From Chitinophagaceae bacterium (GTDB lineage: Bacteria > Bacteroidota > Bacteroidia > Chitinophagales > Chitinophagaceae): a stretch of DNA of 64,000 nucleotides. The stretch's first letter is position 1, and each line of letters begins with the position of its first letter. The stretch is taken from NCBI GenBank assembly GCA_016710165.1, contig JADJLJ010000001.1:186001-250000 (forward strand). Direction: 5' to 3'. Of this stretch, positions 47,098 to 56,094 are shown piece by piece. The notes beneath the pieces are model-generated. The model saw only the letters and a program-made list of their open reading frames with translations, ran no database searches and had not been told where the DNA came from. Position numbers and translations under genes: made by a program.

Positions 47098-48039
47098 TTA
47101 AAACCCCGTTTTTTGTTCTATTAAGTAATTATTCCGCTCCGGTGAATTGCGGGAGATCAGTTCCCCGATGAACCCGGCCAGGAATAATTGCGAACCGATG
47201 ATCATGGCCAGTATGGCAAAAAAGAACAAAGGCCGTTGTGTGAGACCGGTCTGGTCGAAAAAGAATTTTGAGACGGTAAGGTAAAGGAAAATGATCAGGC
47301 CAAAGAGGAAACATACCGTGCCCCACAGCCCGAAAAAGTGCATGGGCCTTTTCCCGAACTTGCCTACAAAAAAGATGGTCATCAGGTCGAGAAACCCGTT
47401 TACAAAACGGCTCCATCCGAATTTGGTAACGCCGTATTTCCTGGCCCGGTGCTCCACCACTTTCTCGCCTATTTTCCGGAAGCCGGACCATTTGGCCAGC
47501 ACAGGTACATAGCGGTGCATTTCGCCATATATTTCAATACTCTTCACAACTTTTTTACTGTACGATTTAAGGCCACAGTTGAAATCATGGAGCTTTATCT
47601 TGCTCATTCCCCGGGCTGCGGCATTGAATAACTTGGAGGGGATATTCTTTGTCAGCGTATTATCATACCGTTTCTTTTTCCATCCGCTCACCATATCGTA
47701 CCCGTCTTCCACGATCATTCTTCTCAGTTCGGGTATCTCATCGGGACTGTCCTGCATATCGGCATCCATGGTGATCACCACATCTCCCTGCGATGCCTTG
47801 AAGCCTTCATTCAGTGCAGCGCTTTTGCCATAGTTGCGCTGGAATTTTATCCCTTTGATATTGGTATTCTTATCCCGGAGACCTTCGATCACTTTCCAGG
47901 AGCCATCCGTACTTCCATCATCGATCATGATCACTTCATAGGAAAAATCATTCTCCCGCATCACCTTTTCTATCCATGCCGATAATTCCGGCAATGATTC
48001 TTCCTCGTTATAAAGCGGTATTACAATTGAAAGGTGCAT
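47098..48039 (-). CDS. GT2 polyprenyl-phosphate glycosyltransferase with membrane tail
   Basis: The 313-residue protein has the DPM1/ArnC-like start HLSIVIPLYNEEESLPELS, then IDDGSTDGSW, VITMDADMQDSPDEI (a DxD-type pair) and RHMTRARKYG-like basic loop HRARKYGVTKFG. Two C-terminal hydrophobic segments (HFFGLWGTVCFLFGLIIFLY, FFAILAMIIGSQLFLAGF) anchor it. It likely puts a sugar on polyprenyl phosphate, supplying donors for GT-C enzymes such as the 38662 product. It follows the DUF4199 and dihydroorotase-like genes in one unit (10-base gap). Confidence 0.85.
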   Translation of the reverse strand: MHLSIVIPLYNEEESLPELSAWIEKVMRENDFSYEVIMIDDGSTDGSWKVIEGLRDKNTNIKGIKFQRNYGKSAALNEGFKASQGDVVITMDADMQDSPDEIPELRRMIVEDGYDMVSGWKKKRYDNTLTKNIPSKLFNAAARGMSKIKLHDFNCGLKSYSKKVVKSIEIYGEMHRYVPVLAKWSGFRKIGEKVVEHRARKYGVTKFGWSRFVNGFLDLMTIFFVGKFGKRPMHFFGLWGTVCFLFGLIIFLYLTVSKFFFDQTGLTQRPLFFFAILAMIIGSQLFLAGFIGELISRNSPERNNYLIEQKTGF

Positions 48040-48049
48040 GCTTGATCGT

Positions 48050-48544
48050 TTATTGTTTTCGTTGACTTAAAAAACCAGCGCCCACTGCTGTTACCAACGC
48101 TCCCAATACCAGGTATTTGAACGTGGTGATCCCGAGCATCATCGGCATAAATATCTTTCTCAGTTGCTGTGCATTACTTTCAATTTCAGCGGGAGTATGG
48201 TTCCCTTCCTGTAAAAGCAATTTATTATTTTCTGCAATACCCGATTCCCTGTAGGATGTATCAAAGCTAAAAAAGATAAAGGTAAAGACCACCATTAATA
48301 AAGTGGCTACAATGAATGTCTTAAAGCCCGTTGAAAAGTATTCCTTAAATGGTTTGTTCTCACCCTTCGCCTGCATGAATGCGAACAGGCTCCATATTAT
48401 CCCGGCCAGGTAAATGCTGTAAATGACATACTGTTCCTTGCCATTAAGGGGATATTTCAATCCATAATAAAAGAACAATACCAGCCCTGCCATCAATAAC
48501 CCGGTCAGCAATCCCTTTCTGGTAGCATTTATTTTCTGCAGCAT
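48050..48544 (-). CDS. DUF4199 membrane protein
   Basis: The 164-residue protein has four hydrophobic segments (GLLTGLLMAGLVLFFYYGL, YVIYSIYLAGIIWSLFAF, FKTFIVATLLMVVFTFIFFS, TFKYLVLGALVTAVGAG) and a soluble loop between the third and fourth. This layout is DUF4199, common in Bacteroidota next to a GT2 gene and a dihydroorotase-type gene. It has no known function. It begins one base after the dihydroorotase-like gene ends, so the two are co-transcribed. Confidence 0.85.
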   Translation of the reverse strand: MLQKINATRKGLLTGLLMAGLVLFFYYGLKYPLNGKEQYVIYSIYLAGIIWSLFAFMQAKGENKPFKEYFSTGFKTFIVATLLMVVFTFIFFSFDTSYRESGIAENNKLLLQEGNHTPAEIESNAQQLRKIFMPMMLGITTFKYLVLGALVTAVGAGFLSQRKQ

Positions 48545-48545
48545 A

Positions 48546-49805
48546 TTATTGGTTCAACTGTATTTGTCCCTTATTGATTATACCCAGCACGGTCCCTTTC
48601 AGTTTCTTTCCGGGGAAAGCTGAATTCTTTGACCGTGACCGTATCATTCCTTCGGTGTAAGTAAATGCTGCACCCGGGTTGAATAAAGTGATACAGGCCA
48701 TTTCTCCTTCTTTGATCTCCGGAACCGCCAGGCCAAATAGTTTCCGTGCATTCACCGTTTGCATCTGCACAAAATTTTCTACCGGCAAACCGGCCGTATG
48801 TACGGCGGCAAACATGGTCTCCAGGCTTATCATCCCGGGTTTTGCATATTCAAATTCACAGGCTTTACCGTCCCAATGCTGCGGCAGGTGGTGGGAGGCT
48901 ATGCAGTCAATACTTCCGTCGAGCAGGGCTTTGCGGATGGCCATCATATCGGCCCGGTTCCGTACAGGCGGGTTCAGTTTCAGGTTGGTATCATACTGTT
49001 GCAGGTCCTCATCGCAAAAGAATACCTGGTAAGGAGTGATGGAGCAGCTGATTTTTATTCCTCCTTCCTTTGCCCGTTTAATATATTCCAGGCTTTTGGG
49101 GGATGAAACGCCGGAGAAATGGATATTACTGTCGGCATACCTTGCCAGTTTGATATCCCTTGCCACCATCAGTTCTTCGGCCATGGCCGGTTTGCCGGGC
49201 AAGCCCATCTGTGTGGAAATAAGTCCTTCATTCACCAGGCCGTTTGCACCGATGCTGGTATCATCCGGTACCTGTATCACGGTTCCGTCAACCGTTTTTA
49301 CATACTGAAGCGCTTTCAGCAGCAGGCCCGAATTCTGAACCGGGTGTATCCCGTCGCTAAAAGCGATGGCCCCGGTCTGCTGCATATCGTACATCTCGGC
49401 CAGTTCTTTTCCTTCGGTCTTTTTGCTGATGGCAGCAATGGGATGTATATTTACAGCAAGTTGTTTTGCTTTTTGAATGATGTAATCAATTTGTGATTTG
49501 CTGTCGGCAACCGGGTTGGTATTCGGCACCAGCATCACATCCGTGAATCCACCTGCGGCTGCGGCTTTTGCTCCCGATTCAATGGTCTCCCTGTATTCAA
49601 AGCCCGGGTCGGCAAAATCGGCGAACAGGTCCATCCAGCCGATGCTTGTGCACAACCCGTCCTGTTCAACAACCTGGTCGGCATTTTCGGTGATCGAATC
49701 TGCGATCTTTGCGATCTGGCCGTTCGAAATTAAAATGTCTTTGATTTGTCCGTTAAAAGGAGAGGAGGGGGAAATGATCTGCGCTTGCTTTATTAATATC
49801 TTCAT
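48546..49805 (-). CDS. dihydroorotase-like protein without the metal-binding residues
   Basis: The 419-residue protein keeps the dihydroorotase frame: NTNPVADSKSQIDYI, MGLPGKPAMAEELMVARDI, LNPPVRNRADMMAIRKAL and a late SRSKNSAFPGKKLKG. The zinc site is gone. The usual DxHxHxRxPG reads DLFADFADPG (Asp59, Phe61, Asp63), the later HAED reads VPDD, HICHVST reads HFSGVSS, and ATDHAPH reads ASHHLPQH. It may be a non-catalytic dihydroorotase that assists aspartate carbamoyltransferase, as known for PyrC' proteins, or have another role. First gene of a unit with DUF4199 and GT2. Confidence 0.85.
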   Translation of the reverse strand: MKILIKQAQIISPSSPFNGQIKDILISNGQIAKIADSITENADQVVEQDGLCTSIGWMDLFADFADPGFEYRETIESGAKAAAAGGFTDVMLVPNTNPVADSKSQIDYIIQKAKQLAVNIHPIAAISKKTEGKELAEMYDMQQTGAIAFSDGIHPVQNSGLLLKALQYVKTVDGTVIQVPDDTSIGANGLVNEGLISTQMGLPGKPAMAEELMVARDIKLARYADSNIHFSGVSSPKSLEYIKRAKEGGIKISCSITPYQVFFCDEDLQQYDTNLKLNPPVRNRADMMAIRKALLDGSIDCIASHHLPQHWDGKACEFEYAKPGMISLETMFAAVHTAGLPVENFVQMQTVNARKLFGLAVPEIKEGEMACITLFNPGAAFTYTEGMIRSRSKNSAFPGKKLKGTVLGIINKGQIQLNQ

Positions 49806-49892
49806 TATTTCAGGAGATTGGGCAAATATCCTAAAAAAAACTCAGGTTACGAAACCCGGCGGGAAATTTGTGCTTCAGCAAGCTTTGTGGCT

Positions 49893-49931
49893 GTAAAACT
49901 AAAAACAGGAGCTTTTAAAACCCCTGTTTCA
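49893..49931 (-). terminator. rho-independent terminator after the GIN-domain gene
   Basis: On the minus strand, AAACAGGGGT, a loop, and CTCCTGTTTTTAG lie 25 bases after the stop at 49956. Confidence 0.65.
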
Positions 49932-49955
49932 ACCCAAACACACTATGGATGCTTA

Positions 49956-50452
49956 TTACCTGTTTTCGACCGTTACACCCGCTGTTTTGCGTAAGAAAAC
50001 CAGTTCTGATTCATCCTCTGAGTAGATGAATATCAAACCGGTTGATACAAGGCTTGCCTTACTTCCGCCGGCGATGTATACATTTACCTTTTTAGATTGC
50101 AGTGTATTACCTGAAAAGACAAGGGCTTCCTTCTGAACCGTAAGTTTTTCCAGGTTTTTTACATGCACTTCCACGGTTAGTTTTGATTTGTAGTTCATGA
50201 TCTTTTTAGCTGATATTCTCAACTCTTCATTTTTTACATCCAGGTTTAGGTCATCGAAAAGTCTGGCATCACCCACCAGGTAAATGACCCCGGGGTCATT
50301 GCCTCAACCAGCACCACTTCTATGGGAACGTCGATATTGACCTGGTTGAATACGGGAACCTGTGTTTTTTTGGTGTCTATTTTTTTCTCTGTTTGCGCAA
50401 AGGCTGTTGTGGTAACGAACAGTGCTGCGGCTAATAATGATCTTACTTTCAT
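49956..50452 (-). CDS. GIN/DUF2807-like secreted protein (frameshifted)
   Basis: The gene starts at the ATG at 50452 with a signal peptide (LLAAALFVTTTAFAQ). After VEAMTPG the frame is lost; adding one base to the run at 50288-50291 gives VEAMTPGVIYLVGDARLFDD and joins to the frame ending at 49956, about 165 residues. The rest has DVKNEELRISAKKIMNYKSK and NVYIAGGSKASL, the repetitive strand pattern of head GIN (putative auto-transporter adhesin) domains, although short. Exported, function unknown. A terminator follows. Confidence 0.65.
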
Positions 50453-50490
50453 GGCTTTTGTTTTTTATGGTTATACGTATTGTTGTTTGT

Positions 50491-51170
50491 TCAGGCCAGC
50501 ATGGCGCCTTCGGTTAGCGATTCCGTAACGATGCTGAAGCGTTGTTGTGATAATTCCGTCTCTGCCAGTTGCATCATGCCGTTGAATACGGCATCCGGCG
50601 CTGTATTCTTGATCTGTTTGAGCCAGTGGATGATCTCGTTGTTGCTGAGCCCACGCATCATCCAGAAGTTGAATGCATTCAGCAGGTCAACCGGTATCTG
50701 GGAGATGATCTGCATGGTGATGCCGTGCAATTCTTCATCAGAAAAATTATCCCACAGCAGCCGGTTCAGTTCCCTTTCTTCCTTGGCCATATGTTCCAGG
50801 TTAAATGCCACGAATTCGGTGAACGCCACCCGGAGGGCACTTCCCAGTTGTTCTTTTTCTGATCAAGGGTTGCGGCATGCAGCATATTCACCAGGGCAGT
50901 AAGGCGGTTGCTCAACTCATGATCTTTTACGTGTTCGGCTGCAAATAAACCGGCAACCGATGGTTCAAATGATTCAATCGTATTTAAAATATTGCTGTCT
51001 TCGGAATGGGCATGTTTGTCGAACAGCACCACCACCTCGCTGATGCATTCCGCAATGGTATTGGTTTCTTCTTCGTTGCTGAAATCGGTCTGCTGCAGCA
51101 GGATGGCTGTTTCGTAAAGCATGGCCCTTAATCCCTTGTGGACCTGGTAAAAAATGTTGTAACGCTTCAT
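50491..51170 (-). CDS. hemerythrin HHE-domain protein (frameshifted)
   Basis: The gene starts at the ATG at 51170 (MKRYNIFYQVHKGLRAML). Adding one base to the T-run at 50854-50858 joins QKKEQLGSALRVAFTEFVAF to the second half, giving 226 residues. Helical bundle positions include VHKGLRAMLYE, LFDKHAHSEDSNIL, LFAAEHVKDHELSN, and FVAFNLEHMAKEERELNRLL, consistent with the His/Glu ligands of an HHE di-iron site. These domains bind O2 or sense NO and redox state. No signal peptide. It is probably co-transcribed with the GIN-type gene. Confidence 0.8.
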
Positions 51171-51280
51171 GGCTGTAATTTTAATGGTGATTGATGAAAC
51201 AAAAATCCATATCCCCATGCTGTCAATCAACCGGATGCTGAATGAAATGGCGAACCGGTGGTATGAATTGCGGAATTTGG

Positions 51281-51901
51281 TTAAACAGGTACCCCGCTGT
51301 TCTTTACCGGGAGTATTGTTCCCTTTGCCGGCTGGTATCCTGCTGCCAGCATCGCACGTTCTGCCTGCAACAGGTGGCGCTGTATATGGGCCGTATAGAA
51401 CAGGAGCACATCGCCTAATTTCAGCTTTATGAACGGGGCGATGGAGATGGGAACTTTTATCCGGTTCAGGTCCCGCTTTTGCGAACGGGTGATCAGTTGT
51501 TCCAGTTTTTCCAGCTGGCTGATGAATTCACTCAGCACCTGTGCCGTATTCAGTTGTTCGGCAGGCCGGTGGTCTTTGGGGGATCTCATCTTCTTCGTTG
51601 GGATGCCATTAGATCCGGGAAGCATCAGCTTATAAAAATAATTTCCCAGCAGGCCGCTTTTAAAGCAGGCATGATCAGCTTGCTGATCTTCTTTGCCGAT
51701 GGCTTTTTCCATGGCAGGCAGGTAATAACGGCCATAGCTGTTTAAGTGTTCCAGGCATTGAACAGCGCTCCATTTGCCGGGGCCGGGTTGTGCTGTAAAA
51801 AATTCGGCGGGCATTTGCTGCCACCCGGTGACCGCTTTTGTGATGTGGGATTCTGTTTGTGTATACAAACCATCCAGGAGTGTTTTTGAAACATATTTCA
51901 T
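51281..51901 (-). CDS. DinB-family protein
   Basis: The 206-residue four-helix bundle starts KTLLDGLYTQTESHITKAV, then GPGKWSAVQCLEHLNSYGRYYL, a typical DinB/YfiT start (metal-binding His in CLEHL), with a late LLFYTAHIQRHLLQAERAM (final His pair). The fold often binds a metal and is linked to stress or thiol transfer, but activity is unproven. It is upstream of the hemerythrin gene on the same strand. Confidence 0.85.
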   Translation of the reverse strand: MKYVSKTLLDGLYTQTESHITKAVTGWQQMPAEFFTAQPGPGKWSAVQCLEHLNSYGRYYLPAMEKAIGKEDQQADHACFKSGLLGNYFYKLMLPGSNGIPTKKMRSPKDHRPAEQLNTAQVLSEFISQLEKLEQLITRSQKRDLNRIKVPISIAPFIKLKLGDVLLFYTAHIQRHLLQAERAMLAAGYQPAKGTILPVKNSGVPV

Positions 51902-51972
51902 GGTGATTAATTTTTATGACACAAAATTGCTGCGTACAGAAAAATTAATTATTGGTAAATACCAAGATTTTC

Positions 51973-52070
51973 GGTAGTGTCCTATTTTGAATATTTTGTG
52001 ACCTGTCATGCTGAGCCTGCCTACCGGCAGGCAGGCTCAGGATGACAATCATTCAAAATAGGACACTACC
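51973..52070. mobile_element. MITE-like element (98 bp), copy 1
   Basis: Ends are GGTAGTGTCCTATTTTGAAT and its inverted copy ATTCAAAATAGGACACTACC, a perfect 20-bp pair. Flanks are AGATTTTC (left) and AGAATTTC (right), a near-perfect 8-bp direct repeat. Inside is the palindrome CCTGCCTACCGGCAGGCAGG (52016-52035). No coding capacity. A longer copy lies at 57239-57389. Confidence 0.75.
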
Positions 52071-52082
52071 AGAATTTCGGGT

Positions 52083-52158
52083 AATACCTGAACCACATGG
52101 GGACATAGAAATTGACACCTGACATCACCTTTGTGCTCTATGTTCCCAAGTGGTTTCT
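52083..52158. repeat. imperfect hairpin, words ACCACATGG / CTATGTTCCC
   Basis: GAACCACATGGGGACATAGA is answered by CTCTATGTTCCCAAGTGGTT. Same vocabulary as 40250-40318. It lies just after the Crp/Fnr gene end. Confidence 0.6.
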
Positions 52159-52162
52159 GTTT

Positions 52163-52744
52163 TCATAATCTTACTTTTCCCAAAAGCTTGCTGAAATTGG
52201 TGGCATCCATGCCCAGGTAATTGGCGATGTATTTGTGAGGCACCAGGTTTAAAATATGCGGACTCCGTTTCATCAGTGAGCGGAATTTTTCTTCTGCGGT
52301 AAAACATTGTACCTCTATCATTCTTTCCAGTACACCCGCAAAAGCATAATTGGTGGAAATGCGGATAAGGTGTTCAATGAGGTGATGCGCTTTCATCAAT
52401 TCATCCAGTTGCCGGAAACTGGTCTTTAAGAAAGTGCTGGGTGTCAGTGTTTCCACAAAGAACCGGGATGGCGTTTGGGTAAGAAAGCTGTCGGCCACGC
52501 CGCCAAAGGAGGGGGCATAGGTAAACACGATGGTTGCTTCCCTGTCCTGCTCATCATAATAATAGACCCGTTGAATGCCTTCGGTGATGAAATAGAGGTT
52601 TCGTTCGGTTTCGCCGGCCCGGGTCAGTACAGATTTTCTTGGGGCAGAATCTTCCTGCCAGATCTTTAAGAATTTTTCCAAAGCAGCATCACCGGGATCA
52701 TAAACCGATAATACAAAGCTTTTAAGTATTTCTGTCTGGCTCAT
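52163..52744 (-). CDS. Crp/Fnr-family transcription regulator
   Basis: The 193-residue protein has an N-terminal cyclic-nucleotide-binding-like beta roll (LTRAGETERNLYFITEGIQR, YAPSFGGVADSFLTQTPSRF) and a C-terminal winged HTH (LVPHKYIANYLGMDATNFSK). It lacks the Cys pattern for an iron-sulfur cluster. Members of this group in Bacteroidota often act as small-molecule or stress sensors. The 717-residue surface protein lies upstream on the same strand. Confidence 0.85.
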   Translation of the reverse strand: MSQTEILKSFVLSVYDPGDAALEKFLKIWQEDSAPRKSVLTRAGETERNLYFITEGIQRVYYYDEQDREATIVFTYAPSFGGVADSFLTQTPSRFFVETLTPSTFLKTSFRQLDELMKAHHLIEHLIRISTNYAFAGVLERMIEVQCFTAEEKFRSLMKRSPHILNLVPHKYIANYLGMDATNFSKLLGKVRL

Positions 52745-52776
52745 ATTGAATCGGCAGGCAGCTCCTGCATAGCAAT

Positions 52777-54894
52777 TTAATAGTTAAATACTTCCCGGAT
52801 GAATTTTACACCGATATATTTATTGGGCGGGATATAAGAAGAGAAAAGGTCCCTGGTCACTTTGGATTGAAATCTTGCGGTTAATTCCTGCCACAATACA
52901 TTCCATTCGATATCCTTATTGCTGACCATCTCCCTGTTTATCCTGTCGAGCAACGGGTCATTGATCAGTTTGGACCCGATATTCCGTGTCACAATAACAT
53001 TCACATCCGGGTTCAGCTGGAATACTTTTAAAACTTCGTTGTAGCCCCCGCAGGACCCCAGGAATACAAACTGGCCCGATGAGGTCATTTTATTTAAACT
53101 CTCATGCAAATAATAACTATGCCCCCGGTGAATAAAGGAAGTTGCTTCAAAACCTTCCTTTTCAATGGCAAACAGCATTTCATTCTGTGCAGAATCAAAA
53201 CCAATTTGTGTGTTTGGCTTGTTCATATAAACCTTCATCGCATTGCCCGACCTGGAATGAAAGACAATGAAATTACCCCGGTCCGTCCTGTCCCAGGTTG
53301 CATTATCAAAAACCGCCGTGCTGTTGCTGAATGAACTGGCGGCGTCCTCATCATCATAAAAGAAACAGGCCTGGACAATCGTGTTGTTCTTTTGTAACCG
53401 TTTGATGGCAAGCACGTCGTAGGTATCATCGGTTTTATAGTTGATCTTATTCAGCAGGATGTCTTTGAATCCATTGTACATCCGCCGGTGCATAAAAAAA
53501 TACTGCAGCCCGGGTTGTTGCAGGATCTCATCGATCTGCCTGACCAGGATGTCCCGGATGGTTGCGTGGTGCCTGATCTCGTAAAGTACTTCTGCCAGGG
53601 TCATTGCATTCAGGATGATCTCATTATCGGTAAGGCGCCTGTTGGTAAGCCCGGTCAGATAGTTCCCGATCAGCCCGGCAACTTTTTCTTCCTTCAGTCG
53701 GTTGACCAGGTCATCCACCAGGCCATAGCCCGAGATATTTGCCATCACATTATTGAACTGGTAATAGTCAATATCTTCAAAGAATTTATTCAATCCTTCT
53801 TTTTCCGTTTTCTCCAGGAATCTTTTATAAACATACATGAAGCTGGATGTATACAACTGGCCGCTGCCGCCGATCAATAAAAAATAAAGGTCCCTGGCTG
53901 TCAGGGTATTCAATACCTGGAAACGGGTCTTATCGGGAGCCTCGTGCAGCATATTTATTTCACGGATGAAATAAATATTCGACAGGGTCTTGTTCGTGTT
54001 CAGGATCGGTTGTTGTAAAAAAGCCTTTTTTTCAGGATCCGGGTTTTTATACAGCCATAAGGCTTCCTCGATGAACGCTTCATAATAATCCTGCGGACAG
54101 AGGATGAGTTCCCGGACCCTCTCCATGCTGATACGGTTTTCAAAGATCGCCAGGCTGAATGGCATGATCCGGTCATAATAATTATCCCTGCTCACCCCGC
54201 TGACGGCCTTAACGGTCGTGTTATTGCTCCTGTTCACCAGTTCAATGAACCGGGTGTCATTTTCGGCAAGTTTCCTGGTAAGGATATCGGGTGCGTCATT
54301 CGCCAGGAAATAAAGCAATGTGTCTTTAAAGCGTGCATAGCGGGGCAGGTGGATCCGGGTGGAAATGAAATAAGGATTATTCAGCATTTCCCGGAGGCCA
54401 ACGATGGTCCGGATGCTGTCGCCCAGCAATAAACCGTCAAATGCAGACTGGAGAATGGCTGTTTGGGTAATACCGATCTCCCGGAATATATTCCGGAGGG
54501 GCTGTTTCTTATAGGTTTTTAGCGCCAAAAGGAAATTATGGTTCAAGGAAGGTATGCGCAGGAAAGTGATGGACCTGCTGTTGAGTTTGTCCTCGCAGGA
54601 ACGGAACAGGTTCAGGAGGATATCAATTATTGGTTTGTCCTCTACAAGTACATATTTTTTGATCAGTGAGTCACAGGTTGTATAGTAGAAATGATCGATG
54701 GCCTGTGTAAAGGTCTTGTCGATCTCCCTGCTCTTTAATGTCTTTACCAGGCTTTCCCTTGTCTTTACATAGGCAGAAAAGTCCTGTGCGAATAAACGGG
54801 ATGAAAGCGAAACCTGTACCAGGCAGACCAGGGAAACGTATAATGCCAGGCCTGGCCTGTAGAATACCTTTCTGCCATTTGTTCTGTTTTTCAT
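52777..54894 (-). CDS. large exported protein with a caspase-like (clan CD) C-terminal motif
   Basis: The protein has 705 residues from the ATG at 54894; the frame extends to 54930. A signal peptide (LALYVSLVCLVQVSLSSRLFAQ) precedes mostly alpha-helical sequence. Near the C-terminus is SFIHRGHSYYLHES followed 23 residues later by FVFLGSCGGYNEVL. Clan CD peptidases (caspases, gingipains, CHAT) place a catalytic His in an HG-type motif and a Cys at the end of a hydrophobic strand in just this arrangement. Here it would be His589 or His592 and Cys615. The helical N-terminal 500 residues resemble no family I know. Peptidase activity is inference. Confidence 0.6.
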   Translation of the reverse strand: MKNRTNGRKVFYRPGLALYVSLVCLVQVSLSSRLFAQDFSAYVKTRESLVKTLKSREIDKTFTQAIDHFYYTTCDSLIKKYVLVEDKPIIDILLNLFRSCEDKLNSRSITFLRIPSLNHNFLLALKTYKKQPLRNIFREIGITQTAILQSAFDGLLLGDSIRTIVGLREMLNNPYFISTRIHLPRYARFKDTLLYFLANDAPDILTRKLAENDTRFIELVNRSNNTTVKAVSGVSRDNYYDRIMPFSLAIFENRISMERVRELILCPQDYYEAFIEEALWLYKNPDPEKKAFLQQPILNTNKTLSNIYFIREINMLHEAPDKTRFQVLNTLTARDLYFLLIGGSGQLYTSSFMYVYKRFLEKTEKEGLNKFFEDIDYYQFNNVMANISGYGLVDDLVNRLKEEKVAGLIGNYLTGLTNRRLTDNEIILNAMTLAEVLYEIRHHATIRDILVRQIDEILQQPGLQYFFMHRRMYNGFKDILLNKINYKTDDTYDVLAIKRLQKNNTIVQACFFYDDEDAASSFSNSTAVFDNATWDRTDRGNFIVFHSRSGNAMKVYMNKPNTQIGFDSAQNEMLFAIEKEGFEATSFIHRGHSYYLHESLNKMTSSGQFVFLGSCGGYNEVLKVFQLNPDVNVIVTRNIGSKLINDPLLDRINREMVSNKDIEWNVLWQELTARFQSKVTRDLFSSYIPPNKYIGVKFIREVFNY

Positions 54895-55190
54895 ATTTGT
54901 TATCTCCACGGATAAGTGAAACATACACATATGCCTGTTGCATATATACCATCGCTGAACAGGGTATTTCTTATAGATGGGATATTAGTCATATGCAGCA
55001 TTCATTGGCCTCAATTTCTGCACTATAAAAATAAACTTTAAAGGTCACGAATAGAAAACTATTCAGTGGCGGGTTTAGGTGCATGTTAAGGGTTTACTAA
55101 ATATGGCCGGGAAACAGGTCTTAACAGGACATTTTTACTTAAATCGGTAGTTTTGCACGGGATTTGAGCTATCCCAATCAAATTATAGTA
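54895..55190. promoter_or_regulatory. divergent promoter region, TAGTTTTG at 55148-55155
   Basis: The roughly 300-base gap between divergent genes holds no word array. TAGTTTTG matches TAnnTTTG exactly, 35 bases before the L,D-transpeptidase start. Nothing else is recognised. Confidence 0.5.
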
Positions 55191-55934
55191 ATGAGAAGGG
55201 TAATAAGATATTGTTTGTCGTTTGTATTACTTAATGCAGCATTCTATGGGAGTGTTTTTGCCATGCAGCAGCCAGCTGACGGCCTGGCAAAAGCAACTTC
55301 GTATGACAACCCGTCTTCTTACAACACGGTGAAAAATGAGGCTTCTGTTGTGAAAGACACGAAGACCGCAAATGTGGCTGAAGATTCTTCCTTAAATCAT
55401 ATCGATACCAGGTACAATGCTGCTGTAGCCCGGTTAAAGCAACGGGCAACGGAACTGGAGACCTACATCAAAGCGAATAATTTTAATGCGGAGTATTGTT
55501 TCCTTGTTGATATGTCGCTGCCTTCCGGAAAGAACCGTTTTTTCATTTATAATTTGAAAACAGGATCTTTGGAAGCTTCCTCCATGGTTTCGCATGGACT
55601 TGGTTCTTATAAAATAGGTTGCAACGACGTACTGGAGTTTTCCAATTTACCATCAAGCTATAAAACATCCTTAGGAAGATACAAAATAGGAAGTGCTTAT
55701 AATGGTACATACGGGTTAGCCTATAAATTGTACGGACTGGACAGTACCAATGACAGGGCTTTTGAGCGGGCTATTGTGCTGCATGCCGATAAGCGTGTTC
55801 CCGAAACCGAGGTCTTTCCCTACCATATTTTCCACAGTGCCGGTTGCCCTACAGTAGCCCCCGCATTCCTTACCACGTTGACCAAGTATATCAAGGCATC
55901 AAAGAAGCCCATATTGATGTGGATCTATGCTTAG
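55191..55934 (+). CDS. exported murein L,D-transpeptidase family protein
   Basis: The protein has 247 residues from the ATG at 55191 with a signal peptide (LSFVLLNAAFYGSVFAM). The catalytic part has CFLVDMSLPSGKNRFFIYNL, SSMVSHGLGSY and IFHSAGCPTVAP, with His215 and Cys219 in the SxGC pattern of YkuD-like L,D-transpeptidases (the 'murein L,D-transpeptidase catalytic domain family' variant). These enzymes make 3-3 peptidoglycan cross-links or attach proteins. It acts in the periplasm. It has a well-matched promoter element and is probably monocistronic. Confidence 0.9.
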   Translation: MRRVIRYCLSFVLLNAAFYGSVFAMQQPADGLAKATSYDNPSSYNTVKNEASVVKDTKTANVAEDSSLNHIDTRYNAAVARLKQRATELETYIKANNFNAEYCFLVDMSLPSGKNRFFIYNLKTGSLEASSMVSHGLGSYKIGCNDVLEFSNLPSSYKTSLGRYKIGSAYNGTYGLAYKLYGLDSTNDRAFERAIVLHADKRVPETEVFPYHIFHSAGCPTVAPAFLTTLTKYIKASKKPILMWIYA

Positions 55935-55967
55935 TTCCCTTTCTGAATGATATCCAGTTAACTTCTA

Positions 55968-56077
55968 TTCTCAGCAACGTCTCTCCTGTGATTTGTGTGC
56001 TGGCTGAGGGCGTTGTGTAAGTTAAAACAAATTACGTTGACGCAACGTCCCTTTACAGGAGACGTTGCCGGGAAGAG
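55968..56077 (+). repeat. 110-bp repeat, copy 1 (left of higBA)
   Basis: It starts TTCTCAGCAACGTCTCTCCT and ends ACAGGAGACGTTGCCGGGAA; the ends are imperfect inverted repeats. Copy 2 at 56821-56930 is the same length, the same orientation and, by eye, differs at about nine positions. Confidence 0.8.
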
Positions 56078-56094
56078 GTTGTGTTTATGTGCGA

